A stretch of DNA of 64,000 nucleotides. Origin: Saccharum officinarum (lineage: Eukaryota > Streptophyta > Magnoliopsida > Poales > Poaceae). Location: positions 8,273,831 through 8,337,830 of the forward strand of contig CM036231.1 in NCBI GenBank assembly GCA_020631735.1, in the 5' to 3' direction. This document shows positions 34,030-44,947 of the stretch, piece by piece (positions within the stretch are counted from its first letter, which is position 1; every line of letters begins with the position of its first letter). The position numbers were made by a program, and so were the translations under genes. The notes under the pieces are model-generated. The model searched no databases. It had not been told where the DNA came from and saw nothing but the letters and a program-made list of their open reading frames with translations.

Positions 34030-35166
34030 TTTGCCTAAAGCCCAAAACACGCACTGTTTGTTTCTACTCTTGCGGCCCATCTTTCTCGCGCGCCCACGTT
34101 ATGGCCCACGGCCCAGCCGCGCGCGCGCTTTTCTCTTGGCGGCCCATGGCGCTCGCGCCACAACCTGGGCCTGGGCCAGGATTTCGCTGACCCGCCTGGG
34201 CCAAAAGAAGCCCAAATGGCCAGCGAGCGATCCTCGTCGTTCAAGCCGATCCGACGGCCGGGCGTCCATTTCGGAGGATGAAAACCGGACCTGGGCCGCT
34301 CCTGTGAAACCCTAGCAGCCATTTTCGTTTTCTCTGAGCGCCCCAAGCCGAGAGGAGGAGAGGCGGCGGCGGCGGCCGCACGTGCTCGCCGGCGCCGGTG
34401 AGGAAAGGAAGCACCGGAGACCAGCCCCTTTTCATCCCTTTCTTCCTCGTTCCTCCTCCCTTCTGTTCTATCCCCGCACGAGCGAGTGAACTCCGCTGGT
34501 GGCGCATGGCCGCGTTGGCCGCGTTGGCCACCGGTGGCTCCATCCGAGAGAAAACCCGGTCGGTGCCCCTTTCTCTCCTTTCCTTGTCTCTTCCCCATCC
34601 CCTTTCTCTCAGCACAGCCGAGTCCGGGCGGCCAAGGAGTTCCATCGGCCACCCGTAGGAGACAGAGTGGGTAGCGGCGCCGCCACCGGACCCCTCGCCG
34701 GCGTGCGCGCCCACCGAAAGGTGGACGCGTCGCCGTCGAGCGGACTAGTGACGGTGCACTGTTCCAAGCCATGAGCCCCGGTCAACTCTACGTCGAGGGC
34801 GGCTCGGTGCTTCTTCCCGCGCGCCGGCAACGCTCCGGCGAGTGGTGGCTTCCTGCACGGCATCGACCGACGCCGGCGGTTTTGACGGCAACAGGTAAGC
34901 CCAAGGTAGGCCCCTGTCCCCTCCATTCTGTTCCTCTATTTTAGGGTTAGGGTTTGGGTGTTCGATCCTGTGATCTTCCCACACCCTTCGATCCTGTGAT
35001 CTTCTCGCACCCCATCAAAACGGCGGCGCGGTATTCTGTTGCCCACACCCGATCTAGGGTTAGGGTTTCGGTTCCTCTTTTTTTTTTTTTTTTTTGATCC
35101 GATTCAATCGAATCAATCTCTTTTGATCTTATCTTTTCTCGAACTGAAACTACACCTAGAATCCTA
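34030..35166. other. GC-rich leader of the Copia element
   Basis: This block lies between the primer site and the decayed pol. Open frames of up to 245 codons overlap on both strands but show no gag domain. Two AAACCCTAA-type telo-box sequences (about 34941-34955 and 35055-35068) and a near-duplicate 'cgatcctgtgatcttc' pair occur near 34965-35000. A poly-T run lies at 35079-35095. Features like 'gaaaccctag' and a GT site after 'ggcaacag' on the plus strand resemble a plant 5' UTR and first exon, so captured host DNA is possible. Confidence 0.4.
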
Positions 35167-35179
35167 GCTCCGGTACCAT

Positions 35180-35601
35180 TGTAGAATTCTTTAGATCATT
35201 CTAGGTGTGGTTCAGTGAGTAGATACATGCGTTTGGTGTAAATAACAACATGATGTTCATAGATCCAGAGAAAGAGAGGGAGAGAGATAGAGTGGAGGAG
35301 TAGTAAAAGTGCCTGACCATACGGGTTGGAGGAGATGGAGCAGCAGTGGGCGTCGCGGCGTCGAGCAGAGGCGGCGTTGGACTTCCCGTCGCTGGCAGGC
35401 GTCCCTCTTGATCGGACTAGGGAGGTAGGTGGGGAGTGGCGGCAGTGAACCTTGTGTCGTGAGCCGTGGCCCCCACCTTCTATATATAGCCTGCGCGACG
35501 GGGGCCCACCAGCCTTGTGTGGCTGAGCACCCCCGATCAGGGCGTGGTCAAAAGGGTCCGAACTGACCGTTGGGCCAATTCGGTTGAGATCTATTCTAAC
35601 A
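35180..35601 (-). repeat. 5' LTR of the young Copia element
   Basis: 422 bp, identical by eye to the LTR at 29614-30035. It holds the presumed promoter, read on the minus strand, with a TATATATA box about 120 bp from the LTR start on that strand. Confidence 0.92.
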
Positions 35602-35751
35602 AGAGAGTCTCGAGTCTCAACAGTGTTTACGAGCCATATGGTAATGGGCTTATCTTAATCTAGTCTGAGCAAAATTTATCTGCGCTATCGATTTTCAGAA
35701 GGTGAAGCTAGCGGAAAGAATTTCAAGAAATTGCACTCCTAGCTATAGCTG

Positions 35752-35982
35752 AGGGCCTGTTTGGTGACGTTTTGTTAAAGTTTAACTCACATCACATCAA
35801 TGTTGCCTCAAATGCATGGAGTACTAAATGTAGACTAATTGCATGCATGTCGACACAGATTAGGAGTAATTTACGAGACGAATCTATTAAGCCCAATTAG
35901 TCCAAGATTAGAAACTTTTTGTCAAATAAAACGAAAATGCTACAGTGTTTGTTAAACTTTAACACCTCAAACCAAACACCGT
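35752..35982. mobile_element. Tourist-like MITE
   Basis: Starts agggcctgtttggtgacg and ends, inverted, cacggtgtttggtttgagg. A TTAAAGTTTAAC block near the left end is matched by the inverted copy near the right end. It is the same family as the MITE at 62819-63003, which is inverted relative to it and internally deleted. Confidence 0.8.
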
Positions 35983-37540
35983 GATATCCTCGCGCCGTGC
36001 CGCATAAATTCGCTGGCGCCATGTCCACGTTTTGACCGCTTGTGTGTGTGTGCTATGGACGAAGCTAGTCACGGAGGCCGGAGGCCAATCATGCGGCCAC
36101 TGCGCCCGGCTGGCCGCCGATGTGCTGCACTGTTCCCCGTACAGGATCGGGCAGCTTATCCTGCCGTCAGTCAGTCGCATCTCATCCGTCCTGCATGGGG
36201 CTCTCACCCACCTGCAACAGCCGCAGACGATCGATCAAAGCCGGTCCTACACCTCCTCGGCAATTTTCTATGGCGCGCCCACCTCGCCTGTGAGGCTACG
36301 CCAGCGCGGACCCCCTGACCTCTATCATGCCATTTTGAGAGCTCCGCCCGCAAATTGAATAATGCCCGCGCGCGGAGGGTAGCGCGAGACGCCCTCCACG
36401 TCGCCCCGGTTCTAGTCCTCGCGACCGGCCCAAAAACATTACTCTATTCTGCACGCGAAAGCGCCCTCCTCCGCCGCACATGACGAGCTCCCTGGGAAAC
36501 GGATGCCGTACACATGCGAGCAGAGCTCCAACAAGCTAGGCGAGACCCCGTGCGCCGGCTCTTCGCTCCCCCTGCTGCCCGGCGGCGTCGCGGTCGCCAT
36601 CGGTACCTAACGTACGTGGCGTCACTGCGAATGGAGGGACCAAACAGAACCCCCCCCCCCCCCCCCCCCCCGTATGGATAGCATCGCTGATGGCGAATGA
36701 GTTTCTGCTCGGCTTTTTACGCCGGTTCATGGGGTGTATTTGGTTTTTCTATGTGGGGGGGACACCGAAAGAAGAGTGTTGTTTTGCACCTGGTAGGTAG
36801 GTAAAAACTATAGGAATTTTCTGGAAGCCCGGGTGTAGAATAATACCCCCCGGCACATGCAAAGCTTCTACAGAGTACGTACCAGATGCCCAGCTGGGCA
36901 TGTTACCGGCCGCTCGATAGGTACACATTGTTTAGTCCTGGGTGAGTACATAAGGCTCGTCATCTTTTGACCACGCCACGGTAGATCATTGGCCGCTGTT
37001 AGCCTTTTGTGGCAGTGTGCGTGTGTGTGTGAACAAAGGCAGTGTGTTTTCTTGCAGTTCCAGTTTTGTATGTGTGAGGACTGCAATTTGTTTTGGGCCG
37101 TTTCTGTGGACTTCTGGCTTTGGTATAAGTTTTCGGGCCTTCAAATGTGCCAAATTGTTGGATACAACGTGCGTGCGATCATCATACCAGCCACACGTTT
37201 GATGGGCCTCCTAAGTGCGTGCGCCTCATGCTCTAGGGCTCCGCTGAGTACTTTACTAGTAGCCTTAGTATCATCATCCTTCCCTTCAGCAAGATTTGGA
37301 AGATGTGCCGTGTGCGTGAGGGAGAAACAAAACGATGGGAGTCTGGTTAACGTCAGGAAATTTATGAAAGGATGGAGCCTACTGAGAATTGGTGAACCAA
37401 AAAAAAGATTAAAATAATCTTCTTAATAAAATCAATAATTGGGATGACCAAGCAGCTGACCTCTAGTGAATGATCTGATAGATATAATTTGGAAAAGCAA
37501 TTGGAAGTATTTACATAAGGAAGAAATTTGGACAATTCTA
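35983..37540. other. Unassigned intergenic DNA with a 22-C run
   Basis: Open frames (36032-36358 plus, 36989-37417 plus and others) show no recognised domain. A run of 22 C lies at 36650-36671 and a GT-rich microsatellite near 37018-37032. No gene can be supported. Confidence 0.35.
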
Positions 37541-38190
37541 AAATACGCCCGGCCGCTACACACAGCAGCGTTCGTCTTCAACTCACGTGCGCCACCCCCT
37601 CCCCCCTCTTCCTCCTTGCTGGTGGCTGCACTCCTCCTCACCCCCACCTCGCCGCGGCACTCTTGGGCTTGACCGGAACTCCGTGGCCGTGGAGCCGCCT
37701 CCCCCCTCGCCGAAGCTCACCCTCGCCGCGACGCCCCCGTCCCGACTTGGCCCTACCACCTCTGCCGCCACTAGGGCCCCTAACCGCCCTCCAGCCACCC
37801 CACCACCTGGCATGCCTTCCTCCCCCTAAACTTCCATTTAAGCCCGCAGCCGTAGTTGGGGAAGATGAGAGGAGAGCTCACCGAAACTCTAGCTCGGAGA
37901 TCCAGGAGGAGGAGGACATACCTCGCCGAATCCTCCATGGCCGCCGCGCCGCCGGATCTGCTTGAAGACTCCATGCCATCGCCAGATCCGCTCGGCAGAG
38001 TTAGGGGAGGTTGCCGGGGAAAGAGAGAGAGGGAGGTGGGAGAGGAGAGTTCCTGCCACAGTCGGATCCGCTCGCCAGAGTTGGAGAGGAAGTCGCCAGA
38101 GATGGGAGAGAGGTGGGTGTGCACATGGGGTTTGACCGTTGGCGCAGTGACCGTTGGAGGATGGCTGTTCGCTAGCCCTTAAAAACAGAT
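37541..38190. other. GC-rich block of unknown nature
   Basis: Open frames occur on both strands (37528-37965 plus, 37780-38124 minus) with proline- and serine-rich translations and no recognised domain. The purine-rich 'gagagagagagggaggtggg' stretch and 'ctcgccgaa' repeats recall the GC-rich cargo of other grass transposons, but no terminal repeats were found. Confidence 0.3.
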
Positions 38191-38779
38191 GGTCATATAT
38201 AAGTCATTACTAAGAAATTTACTAGCTATAGAGGGGTGATCTAAAATGGTTGTTGGAAGGGGATGCCAACACCAATTCGCAAGCGATTTGAGTCTCTAAA
38301 ACCAATAGTAACAGCTATGTACACTATCATTACCTTCTTATTTTGTGTTGATGATTGTTTGGCTGGCTGGCTGCCTATTTACTATTGGCTTAAGAAACAC
38401 AACACTTGGCAATTGCAAGATCAAAGATATTGAATCATGAATGGTGTCGCTTGTACGTTCTGAACTGACTTGCAACTAAGATTGTTAACTTCTAGATATC
38501 CGCATAAATAACTTGACTGGAAAAAGGAAGAAAACATCACTTGAAGGGTTTACTCTCAGATTGGTGGTAGGTTTTTCTCTTAAATGAAACACATGCTATG
38601 GCATATTCACGAAAAAAGATTGGTGGTAGGTTCTCTTACATGGCTCATTATATTCAGGCTTTACTAGAATATTTTTTTTCATTTCTCTCATTGTTTAATA
38701 CATGGTTGTTTGTTGGCTGAATTTTGCTCAGTTCTCTTGTAGCAGACCATTGTTAAGGACTTAAGGTAATGTGTTATGA
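38191..38779. other. AT-rich intergenic DNA
   Basis: Nothing is recognised. A short duplication of 'agattggtggtaggtt' occurs near 38558 and 38618. Confidence 0.4.
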
Positions 38780-39383
38780 GTTAAGTTGTAATCGTGAAGG
38801 AAGGGGTTAACCCAATTTCAACTCCAAGTCCATTTGGAGGGCACATGCAGAGGGCAAACACCGGTTTTCCACATGGCTGCTAATACAAGCAAAAATATTG
38901 ACAGCAGATAAGCTCTTGCAAAGAAATTGGCCGTGCAATCCGGTCTGTTTGATGTGTGACCAACAGCCAGAAACGGCGCTTCACCTATGTGTTCTCTGTC
39001 CTTTTGCATCAGAGGTTTGGTCCCTTGTTAAATCCTAGGCAGGTGTTTGCATCTGCCTTCTCCGGTTGTGCAGCCACTCAACAACGAACAACAGCGGCAA
39101 TTTTTATATACACGACTTGGAATATTTGAAAAGAGCGTAATCGGAGGACCTTTCAGGAAGCGGAGCGAACTCCCACTTAGGTGCTAAGACTAATCAAGGA
39201 AGAGCGGGGTCTGATGACGCAAGCTTGTGGACGTCCGGTAGTTCCATAATGGGGTTTCCTCCATCCCTGTTTGTAGTGGTTGTGTTCACCAGTTTTCAAT
39301 GTAATAACTCACTGTAAAACATTTGCTTGCTCTTCTTCTTATATGACATAGCAGAGCTCCTGCTAATACTTCAAAAAAAAGGG
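38780..39383 (+). mobile_element. 5'-truncated, decayed LINE tail
   Basis: In one frame 38890-39025 encodes KILTADKLLQRNWPCNP, a Cys-rich CLMCDQQPET stretch and LCVLCPFASEVW, the zinc-binding end of a LINE ORF2, related to the LINEs at 11950 and 47943. The rest is broken by frameshifts. It ends with 'gcagagctcctgc' and an A-run at 39373-39380. Confidence 0.8.
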
Positions 39384-39406
39384 GGGGTTAACCCAGAAGT
39401 CACAAT

Positions 39407-39491
39407 CAGGCCCGTCCCAGAGGGGGGGGCAGGCAGTGCGACGCCCATGGGCCCATTGCTGGTGGGGGCCTAGGAGTATATGTGTGTCATA

Positions 39492-39555
<64 letters not shown>

Positions 39556-40124
39556 TGGCGCAAAGGTCCAGGTACAGTTCACTCTGCACGGGCGACTAGT
39601 CCGCGGCTCCGTGCCGCCGTAGGTGGCTGTCTGCAGCAGCCCTTCCTCGCGACTCTGCAGCCGTTCCTCACGACTTCCTGACTAGCGTGATCTGCTAACT
39701 GTGGCCGTTCGTCGCGTAATCTTCGCTGCTGCAGTGATTTTAGTTACAGCCTTATAGAGCTAGGCCTGCACCTGCTGACTGCAGTAGTGCAGTTTTTGCT
39801 TGAGCTAACATTTTACCTTTCGTCTTTCCAATCCAGTCCATATGACCATATAGGCAACCAGGCATCATGCGAGAAGTTGATCTATTAATCAATTCATCAA
39901 GTGGCGAGTGGCTGCAAGTAATTTCTTTCTAAACTAAAATCATTTCATATTACATGAAATTTTTATACAGTCGCTATTTTTATGATCTAATTATATATTG
40001 GTTAATTAATAACTCTTATTAGTAGTACAATATATACAATATATAATCGTTATATAAGAAAGTTATCATTAGGCCCTTTTGTTTTACTCGCCCAAGGGCC
40101 CTTAAAATTACTGGGACGGCCCTG
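39407..40124. mobile_element. Non-autonomous hAT element, 718 bp
   Basis: Ends are caggcccgtcccag and, inverted, cagggccgtcccag, a 14-bp TIR with one mismatch and the CAGG start of hAT elements. An exact 8-bp target duplication GTCACAAT flanks it (39399-39406 and 40125-40132). It was inserted just past the A-tail of the LINE at 38780. No transposase is encoded; a hexamer microsatellite lies inside. Confidence 0.93.
39492..39556 (+). repeat. (TATATG)n-type microsatellite
   Basis: About ten perfect copies of the hexamer ATGTAT lie in a row inside the hAT element. The open frames over it are artefacts (repeats of Met-Tyr or Ile-Tyr). Confidence 0.95.
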
Positions 40125-40554
40125 GTCACAATGCATGCGGTGGTGCCTTTATGGGTTGCTAGCTCTTATTTACACACTAAAATGACCGGCATATAGTGTA
40201 CATAATTTACTAGCTAGGTCAATGCCAACCAGGCTCGCAAAGAGAAGTCTATAATTTTTTGCAAAACTATCAGAGTTCCTAAATCACAGGCGTCTGAATT
40301 TTACTTTTATTTCAGGCGACGAACATCATCCATCTAATCTGCATCCAATGATCACCACTCTTCCTCATTCTTAAGACCTAAAACCTTCTCTCTTGTTGTT
40401 AGTTCATCTTCACTTTCTGGCACCTGTAGGATAGGAAATGTGCAAAAGTATAATTGATATTCTTATAATCGTCGTCCTTGCCTATAATTTTTTAACATAT
40501 TTGCTATCAAGCCATGTACAAACGTTTCTAAAAAACATGATAGATATCATGACA
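40125..40554. other. Intergenic DNA
   Basis: Nothing recognised. AT-rich, no repeat or gene signal. Confidence 0.4.
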
Positions 40555-40732
40555 GTTTTTGTTGAATGTACCACCCACACATATAAAAATGGTCTTCCAT
40601 GGTAACACGCTGACACTCACCTATATACTATAGTAAATGGATAGAAAAAAATAAACGTAGCCGTTAGCGTCTTCTCCAGTTCTCCACAGTACACGTCACC
40701 TTCACCACGCGGCGCTCTATTGTTTCACACTC
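40555..40732 (-). repeat. Duplicate of the UGT 3' flank
   Basis: The block 'ttgaatgtaccacccacacatataaa' through 'cttctccagttctccacagtacac' matches 41013-41165, which overlaps the 3' end of the UGT pseudogene. The two copies flank a MITE (40733-40975). Several substitutions and indels separate them. Confidence 0.75.
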
Positions 40733-40975
40733 AGGCCTTGTTTAGATGACATCAAAATTCCAAGTTTTTTCACTCTCTCTCCATCACATCAATTTTTAGC
40801 CGCTTGCATGGAGTATTAAATGTAGGTAAAAAATAACTAATTACACAGTTTAGTTGGAAATCACGAGATGAATCTTTTGAGCCTAGTTGGTCCACGATTG
40901 GATAATATTTGTCAAATAAGACGAAAGTGGTACTATTAATCGGATTGAAATTTTTTCAGCATCTAAACGAGGCCT
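40733..40975. mobile_element. MITE (Tourist-like) between the duplicated UGT flanks
   Basis: Ends are aggccttgtttagatg and, inverted, aggcctcgtttagatg. The interior has the 'gcatggagtattaaatgtag' and 'acagtttagttgg...gatgaatcttttgagcctag' blocks typical of this family. 243 bp, non-coding. Confidence 0.85.
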
Positions 40976-41156
40976 CGCACGCCTTTGGTAGTCTCACGAT
41001 ATCATGATAGTTCCACTTGAATGTACCATCCATACATATAAAAGTGCTCTTCCATAGCAACACGCTAACACTCACCTGTTGTAAATAGAAAACAATTAAA
41101 TAAATGTAGCCGATAGGGCCTTCTCCACAGTACACCTTCACCAAGCTCTATTTGCG

Positions 41157-42652
41157 TCACGCGCCTTTGGTAGCCCCAGTCATGACACCCTCGAAGCGCC
41201 CGACCAAATCCAGCAGGTTGTAGTGTGACGACCCGCCCTCCTGCATGGCCGCTCTCACCTTGACCGCCAGTGCGCGGGGCCCGCCGCCGCCTCTCCTCTG
41301 CCTCCTTGCCGCCGCCTATCACGCTTCTCACGGCCTCCTCCACCATGTTCCGGCCAACCAGGATCTCCATCTCCACCTTCTAGTACAACAGCGGTTCCGT
41401 GATCCCGATGCTGACGCCGATGCCCAGCACCTCCACGGCCATCTTCTGGTTCAGGAACTGGTCCGTGAAGTGAGGCCACGTCACCACCGGCAGCCCCGCG
41501 GTGATGGCCTCCATCGTGGAGTTCCACCTGCAGTGCGTCACGAACGCGCCCACCGCAGCATGGGACAGGATCAGCACCTGCGGCGCCCACCCCCTGATGA
41601 GCAGGCCACGCCCCGTGACGCGCGCCTCGAGCTCGTCCAGGAAGGCGCGCACGGCTCCGTCGTACTTGTCGGCGTTCCTGATCACCCAGATGAACGGGTG
41701 CCCCGACGCTTCCAGCCCGAGGCCGAGCTCCACGGCCTGCTTTGGGTTCGCCTGCGCGATGCTCCCGAAGCTGACGTACACGACGGAGTCCGGCTCCTTG
41801 CCGTCGAGCCACCGGAGGCACTCGTCGGCGTCGATGTCAGTAGTGTTCCCTCTCGCCGCCAGTGTTGCGGCGCGCTGGTGGTAGAGCGACACTGGCCCGA
41901 TGGTCCAGACTTTCATCCCCCTGGCCGCCGCGTAGCCGGCGACATACTCCGGTTCCATCTCTTCGAATGTGTTCATGATGACGCCGTCGGCCTCGGCCCG
42001 CGCGCGCTCGACGTAGTCCCCGAACTCCTCCCACCACGGGATTGGGATCCCCCGGAAAAAGCCCGGGGCCTGCGCCCTCGTCACCACGAACCTTTTCTCC
42101 AGACCCGGCACGACGACCGGCTCGTTGTCATCGGCGACACCTTGGTACGCGTCGAACCGCTCGACATTGTGCTGGCACAGCAGGCAGAAGGCGCACATGC
42201 TGAAGAAGCTGAGGCGCGGGACCCCGAGGTTGGCCGCGAGCACCGTGGTCCACGGCTGGCAGAAGTCCGCCACGACGCACGTCGGGTACGGCGCGTGCGC
42301 GCGGAGGTAGCTCTCGATCGGCGCGCGGAGGAGCGCAACGGCGTCGAAGTAGTTCTGCGCGTACTCTACCGGGACGTTGTCCATGTTGTCGGCTCCTTCG
42401 GGCAAGCCGGACCGGCAGGCCCGATTGCCGGGCGGACTCGATGCTCGGGCGTACCCGCGCAGACGTGGCCGGGGTCCCTACGATGGTGCAGACCGCGCCG
42501 TGCGTGGAGAGCAGCAGCGCGGTGTCGACGGCCGGGATCAGGTGGCCCTGAGCCATCAGCGGGACGAACACGAAGTGCGCCGCCTGGGTTCTTCCGCCGG
42601 TGTCGTCTACGTCTCCCCGGCCGTCGGTTGCCGCTTGCCCTTGGCTACCCAT
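41157..42652 (-). pseudogene. UGT73-like UDP-glycosyltransferase, broken
   Basis: Length (about 498 codons if unbroken) and domain order fit a family-1 plant UGT. The N-terminus has FVPLMAQGHLIPAVD; the middle frame (41380-42405) carries CVVADFCQPW, CLRWLDGKEPDSVVYVSFGS and the PSPG box from WAPQVLILSH through THCRWNS to the PHFTDQFLNQ end. Lesions: a small deletion with frameshift near 42405-42430, a stop TAG in place of a codon just after EPLLY (41380-41382), and a +1 frameshift near 41285 before the family C-terminus; the ancestral stop is at 41157. In the PSPG box HCGWNS reads HCRWNS, a change at a very conserved Gly. UGT73 enzymes glycosylate small molecules in the cytosol; this copy should be inactive. 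A Copia element sits 126 bp upstream of the start codon. Confidence 0.9.
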
Positions 42653-43414
42653 CCTGATTTCTGGCGATGGTCGTGGCCGCCAGCACGGGAAAAGCACGCC
42701 CGCTTGTGTATGCGCGTGCACAGGCTATCTGGACCATCCATCTCGCCAGCGGGACCCATAGGGGTAGGTGTTAGTTTGTGTGAAACTTTGAATGTAATTG
42801 TGAGGGAACAGTAGTTTCCTTCGATCTTGATGTACATGTTTATACATCCGTACGGACGCCGTGGAGTCGTGCACGCAGGCAGCTGCTCCACGGTGCTGAC
42901 GGTTCGCAAGATAGAGTGATGGGGGTAGAGCGTGAGCAGTTCCCATCTTGGGAGCGTTCCTAGATGAGATCAACCCCTGAGCAGTTGTAACACTCCCCCT
43001 TTGATCGAATCCATCTTGAGATCAATAAATAGTATTAATCCTCCAAAAAGTCCTGTAGGGTAAAAATGAGGAGAAATACTTGATAGATACGCTGTTAAAA
43101 ACTCCTTCAAACCCAGTTGGAAAATAAGGAGAAAGTGACATAGCATATAATGTATTGCCTCATTGTAAACTCATATGAGAAAACCTTTGCAGGAGAAAAC
43201 TCATAGATAGTTTAGAGGACAATATATGTCATTGATATCTCCTTAAAAACCCCGATGGGGAAAACAGGAAATACGACATATGCTTATACTAATATTGCCT
43301 CATTAAAAACTTCATATGAGAAACCTTGAGAGTAAAACTCATACGAAGAAAAGAGTGCAATATGATGGTTTGGACAGGGCAACATCTAGGAGATTTCTCC
43401 CCCAAATCTCGAAG

Positions 43415-43774
43415 TCATCGCATACCAATTCCTTGAACAAATTTCTGGAACGAGGATGGTGGTAAGGACTTAGTGAACAAATCAGTGAGGTTATCACATG
43501 ATTTGGTTTGCAAGATGTCTATTTCACCCATTTGTTTCAACTCATGGGGATAAAACAACTTGGGAGAAATATGCTTGGTTATGTTGCTTTTGATGTAGCC
43601 TGTCTCCATCTGTGTAACACAAGCTGAGTTATCTTCATAGATAACAGTTGGTGAATCAATGCCACCAGTACCACATGATTGTTGTATGTGGTTAATCACT
43701 CTGCGAAGCCAAACACATTCACGTGAGGCCTCATATAGTGCAATTATTTCGGAGTGATTAGTGGAGGTAGACAC
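43415..43774 (-). pseudogene. Copia RNase H and pol C-terminus
   Basis: Encodes STNHSEIIALYEASRE, the conserved Copia RNase H block, then DNSACV and a C-terminal DLFTKSLP motif. It is separated from the RT frame (43838) by a frameshift or stop, so pol is not one continuous frame. Confidence 0.9.
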
Positions 43775-43837
43775 GAGGATCTGTTTTGATGACTTCCATG
43801 AAATGGCTGACCCTCCATGTAAGAATACAAAGCCTGT

Positions 43838-44860
43838 CTAGGATCGGCCATTATGGGGATCAGATAAATAGCCGGCATCAGTGTATCCAATTATATTGGA
43901 GTCTAGGTTCCTTTGGAAAAATAATCCAAGATCTCTTGTGCCATTCACATATCTGAGGATATGTTTTACTCCCGTCCAATGACGTTTGGTAAGAGCAGCG
44001 CTATGTCGAGCTAGCAAGTTCACTGCAAATGCAATATTAGGCCTGGTGCAATTTGCAAGATACATGAGCGCTCCAATGGCACTGAGATATGGGTAATGGG
44101 GTCCCAAAATCTCTTCTCCATCCTGTGGTCTGAATTGATCAGTATTGAGCTCTAAAGACTGAACAACCATAGGAGTTTTGGAGGGATATGATTTATCCAT
44201 ATTGAATTTCTCCAATACTTTCTGGGTATAGGAAGATTGATGCACTAAAATCCCAGTGGAATGGTGCTCAAGTTTTAAACCTAAGCAAAATTTGGTTTGA
44301 CCCAAATCCTTCATTTCAAACTCCATCTTTAGATGATTGCATGCTTCATCAATATCTTGTGGGTTGCCAATGATATTTAAATCATCAACATATACTGATA
44401 TTATGCAGAATCCCGTTTGGGACTTCTTGATGAAGACACATGGACAATCATCATTGTTAGTGTATCCCTTCTTCAGAAGAAACTCACTAAGTCGGTTATA
44501 CCACATTCTTCCCGACTGCTTTAAGCCATAAAGTGACTTTTGAAGCTTTACGCAGTACATGTTGTGATTTACGTTTTGATCCGGTATAAAGATTCCATCG
44601 GGAACCTTCATATATATATCCGAATCAAGCGACCCATAAAGATATGCGGTTACTACGTCCATCAACTGCATAGATAGATGATTTTGAACAACCAGAGAAA
44701 TGAGATATTGGAATGTTATTCCACTCATAACTGGAGAATATGTTTCATTGAAATCAATGTCGGGTCTCTGCGTGAACCCTTGTGCTACAAGCCTCGTCTT
44801 ATGTCTCACAACCTCGTTTTTCTCATTCGGTTTCCGGATGAAAACCCATTTGAATCCCAC
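43838..44860 (-). pseudogene. Copia reverse transcriptase domain
   Basis: A 340-codon frame covers nearly the whole Copia RT: KWVFIRKPNE, RLVAQGFTQ, MDVVTAYLYG (with V in place of the usual K), KSLYGLKQSGRMWYNRL, the active site VYVDDL, and the LMYLANCTRPNIAFAVNLL block. The frame is intact here but the flanking integrase and RNase H are in other frames. Confidence 0.92.
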
Positions 44861-44947
44861 AGGGAAGATTCCAAGAGGTGTAGGTATTGCATGAGTGAAT
44901 ACCTTTCTTTTGGAGAGTGAGGCTAATTTCGCTTGAATTGCATCTTT

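Larger units (their letters stand above)
29614..35601 (-). mobile_element. Young non-autonomous Copia-type LTR retrotransposon
   Basis: Two 422-bp LTRs (29614-30035 and 35180-35601) appear identical base for base and start TG, end CA. The 5-bp target duplication AGAGA is exact (29609-29613, 35602-35606). The element reads on the minus strand: a primer site TGGTACCGGAGC lies at 35167-35178, and a polypurine tract (read as ttctcccccttgatc on the plus strand) follows the 3' LTR at 30036. Pol is badly decayed: only a reverse-transcriptase trace (YVDDILLVSSD, 30988-31170) and a KHIDIK trace of the RNase H tail (about 30400) remain. The middle has two repeat arrays, and the 5' third is a 1.1-kb GC-rich leader. 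Identical LTRs with a dead pol mean recent movement using another element's enzymes. Confidence 0.92.

Noticed and set aside
34035..34772. A 245-codon minus-strand frame as Copia gag
   Set aside because: It has the right position and strand but no zinc knuckle or gag-like motif, and equally open frames exist on the other strand.
39363..39681. Small proteins made of repeated Met-Tyr or Ile-Tyr
   Set aside because: They are translations of the hexamer microsatellite.
41245..42657. A 470-codon plus-strand open frame, the second longest in the window
   Set aside because: It is antisense to the UGT pseudogene and rich in Arg, Pro and His, as expected from the complement of GC-rich coding DNA.
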